Source: Shewanella sp. Arc9-LZ
GTDB taxonomy: Bacteria; Pseudomonadota; Gammaproteobacteria; Enterobacterales; Shewanellaceae
NCBI RefSeq assembly: GCF_010092445.1
Contig: NZ_CP048031.1
Coordinates: 3,534,001 to 3,598,000, forward strand
Reading direction: 5' to 3'
DNA: 64,000 nt
How positions within the stretch are numbered: position 1 is the first letter of the stretch; the number at the start of each line of letters is the position of its first letter. Shown here in pieces: positions 47,351-56,446 of the stretch. The notes below the pieces were generated by a model that did not search any database, was not told the DNA's origin, and worked only from the letters and a program-made list of their open reading frames with translations. The position numbers and the translations under genes are program-made.

Positions 47351-47911
47351 TTAAGCATGTCCGACTTGGCTGGACATTTGCCAAATATCAAACCCGAGCT
47401 GTTGGGTAGCCATTAGCCACATTTGTTCAGGCTCAACGTTAAATAATAACTCTGGTGTCGCTTTAATCGTTAACCAGGTGTTGTCGGCAATTTCTTGTTC
47501 AAGCTGGTCTTTACTCCAACCAGCATAACCTAGCGCAACAATAAAATTTTCGGGTGATTTATCAGAACCAATCGAGGCTAATATATCTCGCGAGGAGGTT
47601 AACATAGTCTCTTCGCTAATTTCAGTGCTGTTAACCCAGTGCTTTTGAGGCGTGTGTAACACAAAACCACGTTCGGGAGCGACAGGGCCGCCAATGAGCA
47701 CTTGACTGTCTAAGGAGAATAAAAACTCTGGCGACAGATAGAGTTCCATTTGTTCAAGCAGATCTTCAACCTCAACACCGATTGGACGGTTAACCATTAA
47801 GCCCATGGCACCTTTTTTATCATGCTCACAAATGTATATCACCGAGCGCTCGAAAAATGTGTCATCTAATGATGGCATTGCAATTAAAAAGTGATCTTTG
47901 AAATTATCCAT
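47351..47911 (-). CDS. yqgE: YqgE/AlgH family protein (UPF0301)
   Basis: A 186-residue protein of normal family length. [19 protein letters not shown] is the N-terminal signature, [20 protein letters not shown] follows, and [20 protein letters not shown] is the central motif. AlgH/YqgE proteins have no settled biochemical role, though they have been linked to transcription of alginate genes in Pseudomonas. It is located upstream of ruvX, the usual arrangement in gammaproteobacteria, but here separated by about 420 bases of repeats. Confidence 0.95.
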   Translation of the reverse strand: MDNFKDHFLIAMPSLDDTFFERSVIYICEHDKKGAMGLMVNRPIGVEVEDLLEQMELYLSPEFLFSLDSQVLIGGPVAPERGFVLHTPQKHWVNSTEISEETMLTSSRDILASIGSDKSPENFIVALGYAGWSKDQLEQEIADNTWLTIKATPELLFNVEPEQMWLMATQQLGFDIWQMSSQVGHA

Positions 47912-47944
47912 ATGCTATCCCCAATAGTGTTTTAGCGTTTTGTA

Positions 47945-48274
47945 TTATCCACCCGCTAATTTCACAGTGAAATTTAACTTTTCTAATATGGATTTTATTT
48001 GTTCGCGATTGTCAGTTTGTACTTCAATGCAGAAGTCTTTCACTGTACCACCGCAGCCACATTGTTTCTTCAATTTTTGCGCAAGGTCTTTTAAGGCTTT
48101 TTCATCTAATTCGAGCCCTTTGATAACACTTACGCCCTTACCTTTACGCCCTTTACTGTCTTTATGGATCCGCACTATACCGTCGCCAGTGGGTACTTCA
48201 GCTTGTGGCTTTGGCTGATCAATACGACCTTTATCAGTGCTATAAACTAATGCGATATTGGGATCTATTCTCAT
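47945..48274 (-). CDS. Translation initiation factor Sui1/YciH-like
   Basis: A 109-residue protein of the Sui1/eIF1-like family. GIVRIHKDSKGRKGKGVSVI leads the domain, and KKQCGCGGTVKDFCIEVQTD has the conserved CGCGGTVK signature. Bacterial members are thought to influence start-site fidelity. It lies 33 bases upstream of yqgE on the same strand and may be cotranscribed. No other gene fits this segment. Confidence 0.93.
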   Translation of the reverse strand: MRIDPNIALVYSTDKGRIDQPKPQAEVPTGDGIVRIHKDSKGRKGKGVSVIKGLELDEKALKDLAQKLKKQCGCGGTVKDFCIEVQTDNREQIKSILEKLNFTVKLAGG

Positions 48275-48334
48275 ATTATTTCTTTAGCAGTAAAACATTA
48301 TTTGAGTTTAACAAATCATAAAAGCAGAGGCGAG

Positions 48335-48600
48335 CAATGTAAGGCGATTAAAAGAATGATAACTGGCGGTGAAGAGCGGTGGAAAACGATAACGAGCGAT
48401 ATAGCGAGGTCGAAGGAAAACAAGCGGTGAAGAGCGGTGGAAAACGATAGCGAGCGATATAGCGAGGTCGAAGGATAACAAGCGGTGAAGAGCTAAAATT
48501 AACATCGGAGAAATTACATCGCTGCTAGATTATAAAGATCTTAACAGCGAAGCTTGTCATCGTCTGTTCACTTGTTACCGCTTGTTACCCTCATTTCATC
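48335..48600. repeat. Inverted ten-base repeat arms upstream of the Sui1 gene
   Basis: The left arm has two near-identical copies of about 62 bases each, containing AGCGGTGAAGAGCGGTGGAA, AACGATAACGAGCGATATAG and CGAGGTCGAAGG, at about 48363 and 48424. The core near 48520-48555 has ATCGCTGCTAGATTATAAAG and AACAGCGAAGCTTGTC, then a short right arm (CACTTGTTACCGCTTGTTACC). It ends shortly before the hemH stop at 48621. Confidence 0.86.
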
Positions 48601-48620
48601 GTAGTTTCTTTTCGATGAAA

Positions 48621-49634
48621 TTATAGAAAAGGTTTTACCAGATTTGCCATCATATTGATGTGGTCGTCGTTGTCATTTAGACATTCAATGTATCTGAAGT
48701 TTTTGCCGCCGGCATCTTCAAATACGTGACGATTTTCGCCTTTGATTTCTTCTAGGGTTTCTAGGCAATCGGCGCTAAATGCTGGGCAGATGACGGCGAT
48801 GTCGGTGATGCCTTTGGCTGGTAGGCTGGCGATTGTTGCGTCGGTATAAGGTTGTAACCATTTAGCCTTGCCAAAGCGAGACTGGAATGTTGCAACGTAA
48901 TCGTCTTCACTTAAGCCTAATTTTTCGACCACTAAACGAGTCGTTTTCAAGCAGAAACAGTAATAGGGATCGCCTAAATGCAAATTACGCTCAGGCATAC
49001 CATGGTAAGACATCACTAGTTTTTGCGGTTTACCGTGCTGATCAAAATCTTTTTGGATAGATGCTGCAAGCGCATCAATAAGATCAGGGTTGTCATGGTA
49101 GGTGTTTATAAAATGCAGTGCCGGGATATATCGCCATTTCATTAATTCTTTAGCTAAAGCATCAAATGCTGAACCCGTTGTTGGCGCAGCATACTGCGGA
49201 TATAAAGGCAGAACAACTAGGTTATCTACGCCTTGTTTATGCATAGCTTGTAAGGTGCTCGACGTTGATGGCGAACCATAACGCATCGCTAAATGTACAC
49301 TTGCATCGTACCCTTGCGCTTGAAGATGTTTGGCTAGTTTGGCTTGTTGACGTTGGCTGATAGCCAGTAAAGGGGAGCCCTCGTCGGTCCAGACTTGTTT
49401 GTATAAGGCTGCTGATTTAGCAGGACGAATACGTAAAATAATCCCATGAAGAATAATCATCCATATCAGCTTTGGAATTTCGACTACTCGAGGATCCGCC
49501 AAAAACTCAGCTAAATAGATGCGAACAGCTGATGCAGTAGGTGCATCTGGTGTACCTAGATTCAATAATAATACACCAGTTTTGCCACGAGCTTTGTGGC
49601 CGGTGTCTTTATCTAACCCTGAAAATCTAGCCAA
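48621..49634 (-). CDS. hemH: Ferrochelatase
   Basis: A 337-residue protein of standard HemH length. TGVLLLNLGTPDAPTASAVR is the N-terminal signature. LVMSYHGMPERNLHLGDPYY carries the conserved His of the metal-inserting site, and AVICPAFSADCLETLEEIKG the second signature with the active-site Glu. It inserts iron into protoporphyrin IX at the membrane, the last step of haem synthesis. Shewanella makes many c-type cytochromes and so has heavy haem demand, but no other haem genes are adjacent except hemW, which is about 10 kb away. Confidence 0.96.
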   Translation of the reverse strand: MARFSGLDKDTGHKARGKTGVLLLNLGTPDAPTASAVRIYLAEFLADPRVVEIPKLIWMIILHGIILRIRPAKSAALYKQVWTDEGSPLLAISQRQQAKLAKHLQAQGYDASVHLAMRYGSPSTSSTLQAMHKQGVDNLVVLPLYPQYAAPTTGSAFDALAKELMKWRYIPALHFINTYHDNPDLIDALAASIQKDFDQHGKPQKLVMSYHGMPERNLHLGDPYYCFCLKTTRLVVEKLGLSEDDYVATFQSRFGKAKWLQPYTDATIASLPAKGITDIAVICPAFSADCLETLEEIKGENRHVFEDAGGKNFRYIECLNDNDDHINMMANLVKPFL

Positions 49635-49854
49635 AGTATCTTCTCCGTTATTGATATGGTTTTATAAATACAGCTCACTTTGGATATCTCATGAGCTTAA
49701 ATCAAAATTGTATCGCATTCATTTAAAACAAAAAGAGCGCTAGGTATCGATTTTATCATCAAATTAACCCGCACTCGGCAAATATTTATTTACCCTAGCT
49801 AACTCGCTTAGGTCATTCTATTAAGCAGCTCTATCTAGTCGCTTTATTTAGCCG

Positions 49855-49882
49855 CTAAGCTAAACAACTCTGTTTAGCTAAC
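49855..49882 (-). terminator. Hairpin after the glutathione peroxidase gene (weak terminator)
   Basis: A perfect eight-base stem GCTAAACA / TGTTTAGC with a four-base loop lies just past the stop at 49885. There is no long T-run on the minus strand, so its strength is uncertain. Confidence 0.4.
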
Positions 49883-49884
49883 GA

Positions 49885-50418
49885 TTACAAAACTGATTCA
49901 ATCGCTTTTTTCAATTCTTCGCTATCAGGTTTCACACGAGAACTGAATTGTTGTACGGTTTGGCCATCAGCGGAAACTACGTATTTATAGAAATTCCATT
50001 TAGGTTCGCCAGTTTTGTCGCCTAAGTATTTAAATACTGAGTTAGCCTCACCGCCTCTAACTGGTGATGTTGCCACCATGGTAAACGTAACACCATAATT
50101 AATGAAACAAACATCGGCAGTTTTAGCTTCGTCTTTTTCTTCTTGGAAAAAATCATCTGACGGAAAGCCAATCACCACTAAACCTTTATCGGCATATTGT
50201 TTGTGTAATGCTTCAAGTGCTTCAAACTGAGGGGTAAATCCACAATGGGATGCGGTATTAACGATTAATACGGCTTTGCCTTGGGTGAGTTCACATAAAT
50301 TGACGTTTTCTGTTGAATGTAATTTACGAGCGTCAACATTGAGATAATCAGGACAATTTGCAGCCACGGAGCCAAAACTTAATCCCAATAAGCCAATTGC
50401 CGTTAGGTATTTAATCAT
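49885..50418 (-). CDS. Glutathione peroxidase (cysteine type, exported)
   Basis: A 177-residue thiol peroxidase. A signal peptide covers residues 1-20 (LLGLSFGSVAA). The peroxidatic Cys59 is in NTASHCGFTPQFEALEAL, replacing the selenocysteine of animal enzymes. GFPSDDFFQEEKDEAKTADV differs from the usual GFPCNQFGxQE, lacking the second cysteine of that motif. WNFYKYVVSADGQTVQQFSS has the conserved tryptophan region. It should reduce peroxides in the periplasm, where the reductant would be a thioredoxin-like protein. It is placed between the porin and hemH genes. Confidence 0.92.
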   Translation of the reverse strand: MIKYLTAIGLLGLSFGSVAANCPDYLNVDARKLHSTENVNLCELTQGKAVLIVNTASHCGFTPQFEALEALHKQYADKGLVVIGFPSDDFFQEEKDEAKTADVCFINYGVTFTMVATSPVRGGEANSVFKYLGDKTGEPKWNFYKYVVSADGQTVQQFSSRVKPDSEELKKAIESVL

Positions 50419-50460
50419 TATTAGTTTGTCCTTTACTCAAAGTTTATAAGAATAGATAGA

Positions 50461-50496
50461 AATAGGCACCGATAAACGAATTTATCGATGCCTATT
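50461..50496 (-). terminator. Hairpin terminator candidate after the porin gene
   Basis: A stem of about 16 pairs, AATAGGCACCGATAAA with TTTATCGATGCCTATT, with one mismatch and a four-base loop CGAA. It lies in the gap between the porin stop (50546) and the peroxidase start (50418). The following bases on the minus strand are only moderately T-rich. Confidence 0.5.
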
Positions 50497-50545
50497 AGGT
50501 ATCACAGGACTGTACGAAGTACTGCTTTTTTCAGATCATAAATGA

Positions 50546-51649
50546 TTAGAAATAAAAACCAATATTAATATTTAAACGTGAATGCCATGATGTATCACCG
50601 TTATCGATACCAACACCTGCACCATCAACAAACCACATATTTTTACCGGCAATCCAATCTACATAAGAATAAAATTTACCTGCAGTGATGGCAACACCAG
50701 TCACATTCTGGATAGAATCATCAAGACCTTGACCCGATGCCATTACCTGGCTGTAATCGTTGTAAAAATTTAAATTAGTGATTGGTCCCCAATCAACGTC
50801 AAACGATTTAGCAATGTTAACGGTAGCAACATCGGCTTCAGCAGCAATTTCAAATGGATATTGAAATGCACTCAACGCAATACGTTCACTGTTGTCTATA
50901 TCATAGTCATAATGAATATATTGTAATTGTAATTGCCATTTTTTCCAGTCTAGTTGCCAATGCGCTGCAGCGGCAAGGCCATTGGTGTCTTCACCTACTA
51001 CGGTAGCTGCATCAGCCATAAAATCTAATTGGCTGTATTGTAATGAACCACCTAACTTATGAGTGACTTCACCAGAAGTAAATTCACGTTCAACTCGAGC
51101 GTTGATTTGTCCTGCCTCTTCATATGGTGAATCGGCTGTTGTGGCCGCATCAAATGAGTAACGATCATAATTAGAACCGTCGCCAATTTCGTCATTAACA
51201 AAATAAGCTAAATCATAGCGCCAACCATCTTGTTCATTTTTGTAATGGATACCAGCATCGTAATCATCTTCAAAACCAAGATAATAGGTTGCGCCGAACC
51301 AAAATGAATGAGCAGCATAAGGCAATAAACCAAATGGGACTTGGGTTACACCCACTTGTACTGATTGGGCGTCATCAAATTGATAACCCATGTAGGCATG
51401 ATGCACTACGTCCATGTTTTCATACCAACGATACTGAGCTGAGGCGAATAAGCCATCTTTGCTCTTGTAATTAACGTCAGCACGGAACAATTCAAACTCA
51501 AGCTTGGCGTTGTCGTCGTAATCTTTCCAACCGTAGTTCACCCGAACTGCACCGCCAATATCAACTTCATCGGTGACAGGTACAGCCGATGCCGAAAGCG
51601 GGAGTAAGATTAACGAAGAAAAGACGGTGATTTTTTGCCATAACTGCAT
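50546..51649 (-). CDS. Outer-membrane beta-barrel porin (phosphate-selective-porin-like)
   Basis: A protein of about 367 residues. A signal peptide is seen (VFSSLILLPLSASA), and mature sequence begins VPVTDEVDIGGAVRVNYGWK. Alternating aromatic strands run throughout, for example FRADVNYKSKDGLFASAQY, and the protein ends in the C-terminal phenylalanine motif (LNINIGFYF) of outer-membrane barrels. It lacks an obvious substrate signature. I use ATG 51649 with AAGGATG upstream rather than the frame start at 51670. Its role is a general or anion-type diffusion pore by inference. It is transcribed alone on the evidence of flanking hairpins. Confidence 0.85.
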   Translation of the reverse strand: MQLWQKITVFSSLILLPLSASAVPVTDEVDIGGAVRVNYGWKDYDDNAKLEFELFRADVNYKSKDGLFASAQYRWYENMDVVHHAYMGYQFDDAQSVQVGVTQVPFGLLPYAAHSFWFGATYYLGFEDDYDAGIHYKNEQDGWRYDLAYFVNDEIGDGSNYDRYSFDAATTADSPYEEAGQINARVEREFTSGEVTHKLGGSLQYSQLDFMADAATVVGEDTNGLAAAAHWQLDWKKWQLQLQYIHYDYDIDNSERIALSAFQYPFEIAAEADVATVNIAKSFDVDWGPITNLNFYNDYSQVMASGQGLDDSIQNVTGVAITAGKFYSYVDWIAGKNMWFVDGAGVGIDNGDTSWHSRLNINIGFYF

Positions 51650-51812
51650 GAAACATCCTTGAAAGAACAATGTTATAAAGCGTGATAAAAATGAGTAACG
51701 TATAATGTGTTTATACGGATAAGGTTACTAAATAAAGGTTTTAATGTACTTTTGTCATCGAAATGTCCACGACAACAGGAGTAATTATAACAATGATAAC
51801 GGCCATGATAAC

Positions 51813-51843
51813 AAAAAAAGGCCGTAAGATGTTACTTACGACC
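51813..51843 (-). terminator. Rho-independent terminator after pilU
   Basis: On the minus strand a nine-base stem GGTCGTAAG / CTTACGGCC with one wobble pair is followed by seven T. It lies about 90 bases past the pilU stop (51931), ending the pilT-pilU transcript. Confidence 0.85.
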
Positions 51844-51930
51844 TCTCATAACCAATGGTTCGATTGATAATCCACTCATTTATTGGCTCAAAACATCACT
51901 AATTCACTCATTTATTGCCTCAAAACATCA

Positions 51931-53043
51931 CTAATCCATGTCGAGAGTAATGCCTTCCATTGATCCTGAAGAAGCCGCTTCATTATTTCGCAATTTAATC
52001 ATTAAACGTAAATCGTTTGGCGAGTCGGCATGATGTAATGCATCGGCGTAACTAATCTCACCCTCTACATATAAATCTAGCAATGCCTGGTCAAAAGTCT
52101 GCATGCCTTGTTCGCGTGACTTACCCATGGTTTCTTTCAGTAAATGCAACTCATTTTTAGCAATCAAACTGGCCACTCGAGGGGTATTAATTAACACCTC
52201 AATGGCGGCGCGGCGCCCGGTGCCGTCTGATTTAGGAATAAGCTGTTGCGCTACAATGCCACGTAAATTTAACGACAAATCAAACAACAGTTGATTGTGC
52301 TTACTTTCCGGTACTAAATGCATAATGCGATCGAGTGCTTGGTTAGCGTTGTTTGCATGCAAGGTTGCCATGCATAAATGACCCGTTTCGGCAAATGACA
52401 ACGCAAACTCCATGGTTTCTTGAGTACGGATTTCACCAATCAGAATGACATCTGGCGCTTGACGCAAAGAGCTTTTAAGCGCGGCATCAAATGAGTCGGT
52501 ATCAATACCCACTTCACGCTGAGTAATAATACTTTTACGATGGTTATGCACAAACTCAACTGGGTCTTCAATGGTCAGAATATGTCCGCGAGCATGAGCA
52601 TTTCGATATCCCACTAGCGCAGCCAACGAAGTCGACTTACCAGTACCGGTACCACCCACCATAATGATAAGACCACGCTTACTCATGACCAAGTCTTTCA
52701 AAATAGGAGGGAGTTTTAGGTCATCAACTTCAGGTATTTGGGTTTCGATACGGCGCATAACACAACCGGCTGATTCGCGTTGCCAAAAGGCACTGACACG
52801 AAAACGACCTAAATCTTTGGCTGCAAATGCAAAGTTACACTCACTAGTGTCGTGAAATTCTTTCTTTTGAACGTCACTCATCAACGACTCAACAAACACT
52901 AATGATTGCTCTGGTGTTAATCGATTATCGGATAGTTGACGTAGCTCTCCGTCGACTTTGGCACTGGGTGGAAAACCAGCAGTGATAAATAAATCAGACG
53001 CCTTTTTTTCCACCATCATATTTAAAAACGGACGAACATCCAT
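51931..53043 (-). CDS. pilU: Type IV pilus retraction ATPase PilU
   Basis: A 370-residue PilT-family ATPase. Walker A is GGTGTGKSTSLAALVG, the Asp box is ILTIEDPVEFVH, Walker B is PDVILIGEIRTQ, and the His box is AETGHLCMATLHANNANQ. The N-terminal MDVRPFLNMMVEKKASDLFI matches PilU. PilU assists PilT in pulling back type IV pili from the inner-membrane platform and lies just downstream, 12 bases after the pilT stop. The C-terminal tail beyond residue 350 is the usual PilU extension. Confidence 0.96.
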   Translation of the reverse strand: MDVRPFLNMMVEKKASDLFITAGFPPSAKVDGELRQLSDNRLTPEQSLVFVESLMSDVQKKEFHDTSECNFAFAAKDLGRFRVSAFWQRESAGCVMRRIETQIPEVDDLKLPPILKDLVMSKRGLIIMVGGTGTGKSTSLAALVGYRNAHARGHILTIEDPVEFVHNHRKSIITQREVGIDTDSFDAALKSSLRQAPDVILIGEIRTQETMEFALSFAETGHLCMATLHANNANQALDRIMHLVPESKHNQLLFDLSLNLRGIVAQQLIPKSDGTGRRAAIEVLINTPRVASLIAKNELHLLKETMGKSREQGMQTFDQALLDLYVEGEISYADALHHADSPNDLRLMIKLRNNEAASSGSMEGITLDMD

Positions 53044-53055
53044 GATCCCAGTTCC

Positions 53056-54093
53056 TTAGAAATTAGCTTGTTTATTCGAACTCTTCTGCATCGCATCTTC
53101 ACGGGTAATTAACCCACGATTAACTAAGTTTTGCAGACATTGATCAAGGGTTTGCATACCGTGAGACATACCCGTTTGAATAGCTGAATACATTTGTGCG
53201 ACTTTATCTTCACGAATAAGATTTCGAATCGCTGGGGTGCCCATCATGATTTCATGAGCCGCCACTCGGCCACCACCAATTTTCTTGATCAATGTTTGTG
53301 AAATAACCGCCTGAAGTGACTCTGACAACATGGTACGAACCATGCTCTTTTCACCTTCAGGGAATACATCGACTATACGGTCAATAGTTTTGGCAGCTGA
53401 AGTGGTATGCAAAGTACCGAATACTAAGTGACCCGTTTCAGCGGCGGTCATGGCTAAGCGAATGGTTTCGAGGTCGCGCATTTCACCCACAAGAATAACA
53501 TCCGGATCTTCACGTAATGCACTTCTTAGGGCTGCATTAAAGCTATGTGTATGTTTGTGAACTTCACGCTGGTTGATTAGGCATTGCTTGTTTTGGTGTA
53601 CGAATTCTATAGGGTCTTCAATGGTTAAAATATGGTCATGTCGGTTTTCATTTACATAATCGACCATCGCAGCCAATGTGGTTGATTTACCCGAACCAGT
53701 AGGCCCGGTTACTAATACTAAGCCACGTGGGAAACTGGCAATTTTCTTAAAAATTTCTGGCGCGCCAAGTTGCTCAAGCGACAAAATGTCAGACGGAATG
53801 GTACGGAATACCGCGCCAGCGCCACGCGACTGATTAAAGGCGTTAACACGAAAACGCGCTAGATTAGGCACTTCGAATGAAAAATCGATTTCTAGATGTT
53901 CTTCATAGTCTTTACGTTGTTTATCATTCATGATGTCATAGACAAGACTATGAACGCCTTGATGATCTAACGCAGGTAAATTAATTTTTCTTACCTCACC
54001 GTCAACGCGGATCATAGGAGAAACGCCTGCTGAAAGATGTAGATCTGATGCTTTGTGTTTTACACTAAAGGCGAGTAATTCAGTGATTTCCAT
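53056..54093 (-). CDS. pilT: Type IV pilus retraction ATPase PilT
   Basis: A 345-residue ATPase. It begins MEITELLAFSVKHKASDLHL, the typical PilT start. Walker A is GPTGSGKSTTLAAM, the Asp box ILTIEDPIEFVH, Walker B PDVILVGEMRDLET, and AETGHLVFGTLHTTSAAKT contains the His box. RNLIREDKVAQMYSAIQTG includes the AIRNLIRE retraction motif. I place the start at ATG 54093 because it gives the family N-terminus, although the frame extends to 54108. It is divergent from yggS, with 27 bases between the two start codons. Confidence 0.96.
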   Translation of the reverse strand: MEITELLAFSVKHKASDLHLSAGVSPMIRVDGEVRKINLPALDHQGVHSLVYDIMNDKQRKDYEEHLEIDFSFEVPNLARFRVNAFNQSRGAGAVFRTIPSDILSLEQLGAPEIFKKIASFPRGLVLVTGPTGSGKSTTLAAMVDYVNENRHDHILTIEDPIEFVHQNKQCLINQREVHKHTHSFNAALRSALREDPDVILVGEMRDLETIRLAMTAAETGHLVFGTLHTTSAAKTIDRIVDVFPEGEKSMVRTMLSESLQAVISQTLIKKIGGGRVAAHEIMMGTPAIRNLIREDKVAQMYSAIQTGMSHGMQTLDQCLQNLVNRGLITREDAMQKSSNKQANF

Positions 54094-54120
54094 TGTAGAG
54101 ACATCCATTTAACCAACATT

Positions 54121-54807
54121 ATGACAACAATAGCAGACAGAATATCAATCGCCCAGAGTAGAATTAGTCAAGCGGCGCAAAAGTGTTCACGTTCATCGGC
54201 CGAAATAAGCCTATTAGCAGTGAGTAAAACCAAACCGATCAGTGACATCATTGCCGCTTATCAAGCGGGGCAACGTCTATTTGGTGAAAACTATGTCCAA
54301 GAAGGCGAAACTAAAATTACTGCCTTGCAGGCTGATTACCCAGATATCGAGTGGCATTTTATTGGCCCGTTGCAATCGAATAAAAGCAAAATTGTTGCCG
54401 AACATTTTGATTGGATGCATACCTTAAGTCGTGCCAAAATTGCTCAACGTTTGCATGAGCAACGTCCAAATAACAAGCCGCCATTAAACGTGTGCATTCA
54501 AGTCAATATAAGCCAGGAACAATCTAAGTCGGGCGTTAACCCTGAAGATGTCGCCACGTTAGCACTTACTATCGCCTCCTTAAGCAACCTTAAGCTGCGC
54601 GGATTAATGGCTATCCCAACCGCGACTGATGACGTACAACTTCAACAACAAGAATTTAGCCAATTAAAGCAACTTTTTGACCAACTTAAGCTGCAATATC
54701 CAAGCGTCGACACCTTATCAATGGGTATGAGCGGCGACATGGACATCGCCATCGCCAACGGATCAACCATGGTACGTATCGGCAGTGCGATCTTTGGTGA
54801 AAGATAA
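54121..54807 (+). CDS. yggS: PLP-homeostasis protein YggS (YBL036C/PROSC family)
   Basis: A 228-residue alanine-racemase-fold protein. EISLLAVSKTKPISDII carries the PLP-binding Lys, LFGENYVQEGETKI the ENYVQE motif, WHFIGPLQSNKSKIV the central signature, and TLSMGMSGDMDIAIANGSTM the phosphate-binding region. YggS controls free pyridoxal phosphate levels. It is the first gene of the plus-strand group yggS-proC-yggT-yggU. The stop is followed directly by the long ten-base array. Confidence 0.96.
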   Translation: MTTIADRISIAQSRISQAAQKCSRSSAEISLLAVSKTKPISDIIAAYQAGQRLFGENYVQEGETKITALQADYPDIEWHFIGPLQSNKSKIVAEHFDWMHTLSRAKIAQRLHEQRPNNKPPLNVCIQVNISQEQSKSGVNPEDVATLALTIASLSNLKLRGLMAIPTATDDVQLQQQEFSQLKQLFDQLKLQYPSVDTLSMGMSGDMDIAIANGSTMVRIGSAIFGER

Positions 54808-54830
54808 TCAAAAGAACGATGATGATCGGT

Positions 54831-55207
54831 GACAAGCGGTAGCAAGCGATAGCAAGCGGTAGCAAGCGATAGCAAGCGGTAGCAAGCGATAGCAAGCGGT
54901 AGCAAGCGATAGCAAGCGGTAGCAAGCGATAGCAAGCGGTAGCAAGCGATAGCAAGCGGTAGCAAGCGATAGCAAGCGGTAGCAAGCGGTAGCAAGCGGT
55001 AGCAAGCGGTAGCAAGCGATAGCAAGCGGTAGCAAGCGATAGCAAGCGGTAGCAAGCGATAGCAAGCGATAGCAAGCGGTAGCAAGCGGTAGCAAGCCAT
55101 AGCAAGCGGTAGCAAGCGGTAGCAAGCGGTAGCAAGCGGTAGCAAGCGATAGCAAGCGGTAGCAAGCGATAGCAAGCGGTAGCAAGCGATAGCAAGCGGT
55201 GACAAGC
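54831..55207. repeat. Ten-base tandem array, 36 uninterrupted units, between yggS and proC
   Basis: From 54841 to 55200 the sequence is 36 units, each AGCAAGCGGT or AGCAAGCGAT, with a single variant AGCAAGCCAT at 55091-55100. Units GACAAGCGGT and GACAAGC flank it. No spacers occur and no unit is lost. Position nine alternates G and A over much of the array. The units are stop-free in all three minus frames, so false open frames appear there. It splits the yggS-proC gene pair. Confidence 0.97.
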
Positions 55208-55214
55208 AAAAAGC

Positions 55215-55312
55215 GCAGCGTTATCTCGTTATCGCCCTATATCGTTGGTCATCGCTTGTTATCATCTTTATCCCTCTTCACCGCTTGTTATCGCTTGTCG
55301 TCTGTTTTACCG
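55215..55312. repeat. Inverted right-arm units of the ten-base family
   Basis: Between the array and proC lie TCTCGTTATCGCCC, GTCATCGCTTGTTATCATCT and CACCGCTTGTTATCGCTTGT, which are the reverse complement of the ten-base units. Together with the long array they form an inverted pair of very unequal arms. Confidence 0.85.
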
Positions 55313-55392
55313 ACCGTAGCGTCCTAGGGCTGAATTAGGTAACATACACTGCAATTGGACATAAATTCACTCTTTAATTGGATACAGACTTA

Positions 55393-56211
55393 ATGACTCA
55401 AGCAAAAGTATGTTTTATCGGTGCGGGCAATATGACTCGTAGCATTATTAGTGGCTTAGTTAAGCATGGCTATCCTAGTGACCTTATTCATGCAACCAAT
55501 CCAAGCAAGGGTAAATTGGATGCGTTGCAGCAAGATTTTGCGATTCAAGTTTCCCACGATAATTATGCAGCTGCACAAACTGCCGATGTCATCGTGTTAA
55601 GCGTAAAACCTCAATTAATGGCAACGGTTTGTGAAGACTTAAGTTCACTGGATTTAGCCAATAAGTTAATCATTACTATCGCTGCAGGTATTCCAGCATC
55701 TCGTTATCAAGTCTACTTTAAGCAACCTATTAAACTTATTCGCACCATGCCTAATACTCCGACTCAAATTGGCTATGGTATGACAGGTATTTATGCCGAT
55801 GACAGTATTTCTGCCGAGCACAAAGGGATTTGTGAAACTTTAATGCAAAGCGGCGGTAAAGTGGTTTGGGTTGATAAAGAAGCGGAATTAGATCAAGTGA
55901 TAGCCCTTGCAGGCAGCTCTCCGGCTTATTTCTTCTTGTTTATCGAGTCAATGATCGCCTCTGGCGTCAACATGGGCATGGCTGAAGACAAAGCAAGACT
56001 CCTTGCCGAGCAAGCCGCTTTGGGGGCCGCGCAGATGGTGATACAAAACCAACAGTTATCGGTAACCGAACTGCGTCAAAATGTTATGTCAAAGGGCGGA
56101 ACTACAGCTAAAGCCGTTGAAACGTTTCAACAAGGCGGTTTAGTCGAATTGGTCGATAAAGCCATGACAAACTGCGTTGCTAGAGCCCAAGAAATGGCTA
56201 AAACATTCTAA
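55393..56211 (+). CDS. proC: Pyrroline-5-carboxylate reductase
   Basis: A 272-residue protein, the standard ProC size. CFIGAGNMTRSIISGLV is the NAD(P)H-binding loop, and IRTMPNTPTQIGYGMTG and ELRQNVMSKGGTTAKAVETF carry the substrate motifs. It reduces P5C to proline. I use ATG 55393 (MTQAKV) because the TTG-started extension from 55378 adds little. The ribosome site is weak. It belongs to the yggS-proC group, but the array in front may separate transcription. Confidence 0.96.
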   Translation: MTQAKVCFIGAGNMTRSIISGLVKHGYPSDLIHATNPSKGKLDALQQDFAIQVSHDNYAAAQTADVIVLSVKPQLMATVCEDLSSLDLANKLIITIAAGIPASRYQVYFKQPIKLIRTMPNTPTQIGYGMTGIYADDSISAEHKGICETLMQSGGKVVWVDKEAELDQVIALAGSSPAYFFLFIESMIASGVNMGMAEDKARLLAEQAALGAAQMVIQNQQLSVTELRQNVMSKGGTTAKAVETFQQGGLVELVDKAMTNCVARAQEMAKTF

Positions 56212-56446
56212 CGTTATGAGATGAACGATTATTTAACTTACGGTTAACCTCTTTGGTGTAAAATAGTTGCGTAAAACTAAGCTTATAAACACCAAATCTG
56301 AGTGATAATCCGTTATATTGTTAACTCAGTTAGTCGTACAGTTAAATATTGACGCAGTTAATTTCAGTGCTAATTCACACTCTAATCTGCGCTCTAATGT
56401 AAGTACAAGATTAAGCACTAAATCACATCAACGTAAGGCAACATAC

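Noticed and set aside
48308-48505. 65-residue minus-strand open frame upstream of the Sui1 gene
   Set aside because: It consists of repeat units (RYRFP-type peptides) and is better explained by the decamer block.
54841-55200. CRISPR array
   Set aside because: Units are contiguous ten-mers with no spacers and no cas genes in the window.
54642-55209. Three long minus-strand open frames over the ten-base array
   Set aside because: The unit lacks stops in all three minus frames, so all three frames stay open with the same ten-residue period. There is no ribosome site or family match, and they overlap yggS.
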